In this document: in pieces, positions 58,331-64,000 of the stretch
How positions within the stretch are numbered: position 1 is the stretch's first letter
Layout: every line of letters starts with the position of its first letter
Source: Anticarsia gemmatalis
Lineage: Eukaryota > Arthropoda > Insecta > Lepidoptera > Erebidae
Direction of reading: 5' to 3'
DNA: 64,000 bases
Assembly: GCF_050436995.1 (NCBI RefSeq)
Contig: NC_134764.1
Span: forward strand, 6,014,001-6,078,000
Program-made: the position numbers and the translations under genes
The notes under the pieces: generated by a model
Seen by the model: the letters and a program-made list of their open reading frames with translations, nothing else
The model's database searches: none
What the model was told of the DNA's origin: nothing

Positions 58331-61300
58331 TGCATAAAACAAAAAAGCACTATACAGTTACTGATAATGTTTACATTGCAACAGTGAGTAAAAACCTGAA
58401 CATTCACCTCTTATAAAAATAGTTTCTCGGTAAATTATTGTAACATAATGCCCAAGATATAATCTTGCATTGATATAATATTATTACACAGAAAAAATTG
58501 TTGTTAGTATTGGAGTGAGTGACCACAGTACACCTACGATTCTTAGCAGTTGTTGTTCTAATAAATACAATAGATGTCGCAAAATGAAATCTAAAACATA
58601 TGTAAATAACTTTCAGCATTATTGTAAACAACACTATTGTCTTGTATAACCGATGGTTAACGTAAACAAAACAGCTCTAACACAACTAAAGGTATAATCC
58701 TTTTACTTTTAAAATTACACTTGCATGTTATTATCTAAAGATTATCTTTCTTTACGTACTTCATTCACTACATAAAAGCATGTTAATTTTAATATACGAA
58801 GACTACAGACAACAAAAACTGAATCTGTAGCGATGCTACTAAAATGTTATTTTTATGCACACGGGACACCTCTCGCTCACAACTTAAACCGCAACAAAAT
58901 CTTTGAAAGATAAGTCAATCACTTGAATTTCTTTCCTGAAAATTATGTAATATCCAAGAAGGTCTTCAATGAAATCCGTCAGTTTTGGACTATTCACAAA
59001 CTGACTGATATATTGATAGTTTAACATTACCAAAACATTACGTCTCGATAGATACAAATACTCACAGCCAACTGTATGTAAGCTCTTATATCGATCTAGT
59101 CTAAAAATAGAAAGACATAATCCTTCAGACTGAATATCACAATTATCCTTCGCATTTGAGTGAAGCTGCCTATGTATAAATAGATTTTATTCTGTACATA
59201 TCATATATTTTATGACACCATAAACTTGAAACAGTCGATCCGCTTTTCGTGTAGGCTGGTTAATAATTCAATTAATTGATACGTGTCACGGCAACAATAC
59301 GCAGGCAATTATGTCGTTTTCTATTAGATAATTTTGCACTCGCACGAATAATACAAATTATATTTCTGTTAAGGAAAAAAAAACATGTTTCGGTGCTGTC
59401 AAATTACTTCATTATTTGGTCGTTGGCGTAAAATTTGTGAGGTAGACGATACAGACTAATTTGCCGTTAAAAAATGAGCCAAAATAACTCAGTCATTAGG
59501 TAGACCACGACCGGTCTAAAATGTTCTAACGACAATAAAACAAAAGTATACATCCGTTTTTTGTCTGTCGGACAGTAACTGTTGTAAAAAATGATATCTT
59601 GAGACAAGAAATGCGGAATCTCAATTTGCTGTGAATGTATGTAGTTGTCACCAAGCCGTTCAGTTTGATTTAGAAATAACACCAATTTGTGTATTGAAAT
59701 ACCTGTTTCTTTTTATATTGATACGAGGAAACCGCTGTTTTTATTGTTGCATAACCTTCACACATTTCTGTAGTCTGATCCCATAATGGCGTGCTTATTT
59801 TCATCTTCCGAGATATATCAGAAGTCATCAATAGCCTTATAGCCAGTCTTTCCAAAGGTAGTCTTTACAAATGCTAAGCAAGTCGGTTGCTCATTATCTT
59901 CAACACTTCCCTTATCTTGTCAAGCCGGGTACTTTCTCCTCGGTTCAAAAGAGCGCACGACATCAGCAAATTGTCATTATTCCCAAGCTAAAAAAGCGTT
60001 TTACACGTCAGACATCGAAATTGATGAATCAACAGTAGTCTATCGCGTGCTCAAGTCAAATAGGTAGCTTTTACTAATATTACCATTACACAGGCATGTG
60101 TGAAATATTGTCGAGAATTTTTAAATGTAACAATGTAATTACTAGTACGTTTATTTCTGTGTTTCTCGTAGGTATTGTGATGTAATCAATTTCTTTGGCC
60201 GTAACCTTTCGTTTTGAGGACAAACGTACTCACAGAAATAATATGGTAGCTGAATGTCAATGTCCATCACATTTACAACATTACGTGATGTATAACTTTT
60301 AAAAATCTTTTCACGATATGTTATGTGTAATTTTTTCAAGCATTTTTTTTATCACATGTGACATGTGTCATTGGAGAAAAGCCTTTATCCAGCAGTGAGA
60401 TGACTATTAGTCTACTCTATCTGTGTAGTGTGTATCGGTGTCCAGATCTACTTCAAAGAAATTCAACAACTTATTCTTAAACTTATATTGCCAGCAAATA
60501 CTAGAAATAAAAATAAAAAAAATGAAAATGGTGACTTCTAGTTACAAAATTTTACTTGTTTAATGACTAACATTGAAGTTATTTTATCTACGCGCTGGCC
60601 CTTACACGCTGACCAGATTCACACATTGAAAATAGGTTAAGTTCTGATTGAAGCCTGATAAGGAAATCGGAACTCGCACGACCATATTCTTACACATTCT
60701 AACCAATGCAGTCGCTGATAACCTATTTACAACTTACACAACGTAGCCAGTTTTTATAATATTTGAACTTATATAACGTCACCATAATTTTTAATAACTT
60801 AGTATGTACTTTCCGGTTTTTGGCAAGACTAGCCTGTTCTGCCCTTTGCTTATCTACACGGTGTCTGGAATAAGACATACTTTATTCATTTGATTAAGTA
60901 CATAACAAGACACATTCCTGCGCATAGTTACGAATATACGATGTACACGAAACGTTACGAACTAAGATCGCCGCATCCCTTTTTAGTTCCTGCACATAAA
61001 TCGCCGAATATCCCGCATAAAACTCCACACCTTGTACATTTTACACGAACTCACAGTAATATATTATTCAGTGTAACTTAGTAAACTACAGTTTCCGCAA
61101 TATTAATATATTTAAACGCTGTGCGAAATAAAATGCATCAGAGTAACGTAACGTTGTGTTATCTGCGCTGCATGACCCCCACGAAACCGAAATGTAGGTC
61201 GAATCAATAAACGCATTGTAGCATGCTTTTGGACATTTTTAAAACGACAAAATATACTTTTATGTTGGCACTACCTGCTGCGAAATACCGTGCTTTGCTG

Positions 61301-61390
61301 TGCTTTATCTATTTGTGAAATATGTGTTGTACGGACTACTTTGTTTGAATGAATAGTCGCGATTTATGGCCGCCGTTTCGTAAGCGCTTG

Positions 61391-61546
61391 AACTCAGTGC
61401 ATTGACTTCGAGTCTTAGTGTGGAAAATGTGAAGTGACGAAGTGCTGAATGCATTTAAATTATGTAGTATTTGTGATTAATACCCGTGCAGTGTAACGAT
61501 TCCGTCCTTTGTGTGTTCTTGCCGACTTACTGCGTCAATATGTCTG
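61391..61546 (+). promoter_or_regulatory. Candidate promoter and first exon (ATG at 61,540, donor at 61,547)
   Basis: A CTCAGTGCATT initiator-like word at about 61,393 is followed by about 145 bp of mixed composition and then ATGTCTG before GTGAGC, a good donor two codons into a frame. The local sequence is less AT-rich than its flanks. It would suit the first exon of another gene or of an alternative transcript running right. No downstream exon is visible, so this is tentative. Confidence 0.35.
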
Positions 61547-61849
61547 GTGAGCCTTTCACGATGCATTTTCTACGGCACTGTGCTACGCTGTACATTCTAT
61601 AGTGCATCTTAGAAGCAAACCTAACATAATTACACGGCTTTGATAATAACGCTAGACGATTATATATTTAAATTACTTCCTCTAAATTAAATGTCTCAAA
61701 ATAGTGCACTTTTCTGTAGAATTAAGAATAACAAACAATCACACATTTAAAACAAGGCATACATAGTTCTCCTATATATATTTTCAGGTTTCAGTTTTAA
61801 CCCCGTTCGCATTGAAGTTAGCATTTGGCCTTTTTCGCCGTGAATGTAG

Positions 61850-62207
61850 TTGCACCGCAGGGCGGAGCCTGTGGCGCTCTCTGTCTAGAACTAAATTTGT
61901 TTTGTGCTAGTTATTGATGTGTCCTTTATCTCAGCTCTAAATTCACGCAGAATCTATTGAGAAAGTGTCTTGTTGGTACAAAATACGAGTACTTTATGTA
62001 GACAAAGAAAACCCGTGCGATTTTGACGTGATTTATTTACTCTGTTCATTAATTGGTGCACGCCGCGCGTGGGACTGTGATGTAGTTAGACGCAAAGGCG
62101 TCACTTTCTGTGTTTCAAGTGATAAATTGATTGAAGTACACTCGCCTAACACATTATCAAGATCATATTGAGTTAGTCGACGGGCTTTGCTATACGTTCA
62201 TGCATCA
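61850..62207 (+). promoter_or_regulatory. Second candidate first exon (donor at 62,208)
   Basis: This GC-richer interval contains CGCAGGGCGGAGCC (about 61,855-61,868) and ends at a strong donor (CATCA followed by GTAAGTATAG). A 68-codon frame (61,965-62,171) inside it stops before the donor and resembles nothing, so the interval would be 5' UTR. It may be an alternative start of the transcript proposed at 61.4 kb. Confidence 0.3.
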
Positions 62208-64000
62208 GTAAGTATAGTTACTAGTATGTTTGATTTTAGAAAAAGCCTGTTGTACTGTGTTACTGATAAACGTTAATTTTATTTAGGGTCTTATTCCATT
62301 GAGGGTCAAACTACATTGAATAGAGGCTAGACAAATTGGCTACATCAATTAGAGGGTTTGCTTTAAACCTGGCCCAGACAGCCCTCTAATTTGAGTTAAA
62401 ATTAGAGGGTTGATCTGTGAGACCGAAGGGATTTGGCGACGTGCTACATTGAACTCTGTTGAACTTACGTTCCGTTTGACAAATATATACTTGCTTATTT
62501 TAAACTTTATATTGTGAGTAAAGTTGTACTGTGATTTCTAGATAAAAGTATGTTAAGTTTAGTTTATAAAATGTGTAAAAAGAGAAAACTGTCATTCGTA
62601 CTTACTTACTTTCAAAGGAAAATATAACTGTATTCGATGTTACAAAACCTTAAACTTATCCATCCATAAAATAGCCGTAAACATATCGAACAAGACAACA
62701 AAATTATAACATTTTTGCAACAAATACCGTTCAGAATATGGTCGAAAGGAAATGTCCGTTGAATATACGGTGCAACACGCTCGCTCGGCCGTTTCCCTCG
62801 ACCTTCGCAGTTCACGCCGCGAAGCGCCGAGACGGTGAAAATTCCAGCACGATGACACATCTTAATTGACTCCTGTCTTACCGCATTTGTGTAGACAACC
62901 TTATAAGATGTGTACCTCGAGGTCGTACGCGTGTGAAATCTCGACAAAGTTCACTGAAAATGTCTAAAATTTGTGGAAAAGTAACACAATTGCGCACATT
63001 TTTGATTAACAATAGGTTTAAAAACAACAACTTCTTCCAATAAATGAAGTTTAAATAGTCTTTCTCAGTAACATTGTTGCTTTTAGAAAGAGATAGTGGT
63101 ATTTTTTTACGTTCTACCCACAGAATCTGGTCCATTGACAATTGCAATTGGTCGTGCGGCCTCTCGTTAAAATTGAAAGTGATGCAGGTGTTTATTTCTC
63201 ACGGTTCCGTTGCGTTTTGATTCTGTAGTATGTGGTAGTAACAACAATTTGCAAATTAAAGCTTGATTTATGTTACTTGTTTCATGTTTTACGCAAATTC
63301 TTCGCCTCTAAATGGCGAGAGAACATAACTACATAAACATTGTCTAACTACAAAGAATGTTTGCGAGCAATGTGATAATTCACGCTGCCTCGTTTCGGTC
63401 ACATTAAACCATGGTATACCGTTTCCAGTTTTTCTGTGAGGTCAAAAATCGTACTCGCTTGTTTGCCTCGCCCGCGCCGTTAAAGCAAAAAATGTGTGTA
63501 GGTACAAGGAAAAAATGTTTCCAGTGAATTACGCCTTTGTTTGGTATCTACTATCATTTTAAGAATACCCAGATTCTGGCAACTATTACTATTACACTGT
63601 TGAAGAATGATGTATGTAACCTTAAAGACCTTTGTTATGCTGTTAAATGGAAAACCAACTTGTAAATCTTAATGTATCATACCTTGTAGAGGTCGAGCGA
63701 TAAAAACTTATACCTAAAACAACTTCTGAGGAAATGATGTCGAGTCATCGTTTGTAAATTATAGGTACTTTTCACACGTCGTGTTGCGAAAAATTTACAC
63801 ACCTCAGTACATAATAGCCTCGTTATCTAGTACATAGGATTTAAATTGATTGCCTGTATCGTGTTCGATCGTTGTAGGTGTTAGTTGTACTAAAAATAGC
63901 AGATTTTGGGCTGATTCGGGAAACAAAAAGAAAAATCGTTGTTTCCTCTCCGATTTTTTCCCCTCGAGCAAACGATCGCTCAGCACGAATCTGTGGTGTG
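62208..64000. other. Right edge, no supported gene
   Basis: AT-rich DNA with a CpG-containing patch at about 62,780-62,850. Overlapping minus-strand frames of 60 to 111 codons occur around 62,612-63,147, but none has recognisable content and they compete with each other. I call nothing here. Confidence 0.5.

Larger units (their letters stand above)
55358..61390. other. Ataxin-2 intron 2 (part), repeats only
   Basis: No coding exon is seen. A long dispersed repeat lies at 56,988-57,691, and a family with 'cgtccgtggcggtgaaaagg' at about 58,250-58,330 has an inverted partner at about 56,207-56,232. The rest is AT-rich with nothing specific. Confidence 0.6.

Noticed and set aside
62612..63147. 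Overlapping minus-strand frames of 60 to 111 codons near the right edge.
   Set aside because: They overlap each other in different frames, have no recognisable motif and no convincing splice context.

Overview
This is an AT-rich, intron-heavy eukaryotic window, most likely from a moth. The evidence is repeated fragments of tRNA-derived SINEs of the kind common in lepidopteran (especially noctuoid) genomes, interspersed repeats ending near TTATAATATTAGTATGGAT, Harbinger/Tc1/hAT-like DNA elements, and three insect-type genes split by introns. No bacterial-style operon, CRISPR array or rRNA is visible. Species level cannot be judged from the sequence alone.

Layout. Positions 1-28,264 hold no gene that can be supported strongly: mostly degraded repeats, hairpin elements and a Tc1-derived long inverted repeat (25,330-26,965). 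There is one candidate non-coding first exon on the minus strand near 6.0 kb and one candidate first exon on the plus strand near 11.4 kb. From 28,265 to 40,415 (+) lies an essentially complete PIG-S gene (GPI transamidase subunit). Its ten coding exons join in one frame to 515 residues plus stop, so the reading was checked by phase as well as by similarity. Short introns carry SINE pieces and hairpin elements.

From 42,861 to 44,784 (-) is a two-exon gene for a single-pass membrane protein whose lumenal part resembles a degenerate JmjC/cupin fold. About 1.06 kb separates its start from the start of the next gene, the divergently transcribed Ataxin-2 homologue. Ataxin-2 has its first coding exon at 45,848-45,885 and its second, encoding the start of the LSm domain, at 55,204-55,357. 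The rest of Ataxin-2 is not found in the window and presumably lies to the right. Its 9.3-kb first intron carries a nested transposon: a Tc1-like foldback inside a CAGGGG-ended (hAT-like) element that also contains a 21-bp satellite. From 55,358 to the end I see repeats and two possible promoter/first-exon regions (about 61.4-61.55 kb and 61.9-62.2 kb).

The three recognised genes act in different processes: GPI-anchor attachment in the ER, an unknown membrane/lumenal role, and RNA-binding translational control. They show no sign of forming a pathway; only the last two share a divergent promoter. No clearly new biological system was found. The most unusual material is the collection of long-palindrome mobile elements, at least five families, several of which would fold into long RNA hairpins if transcribed.
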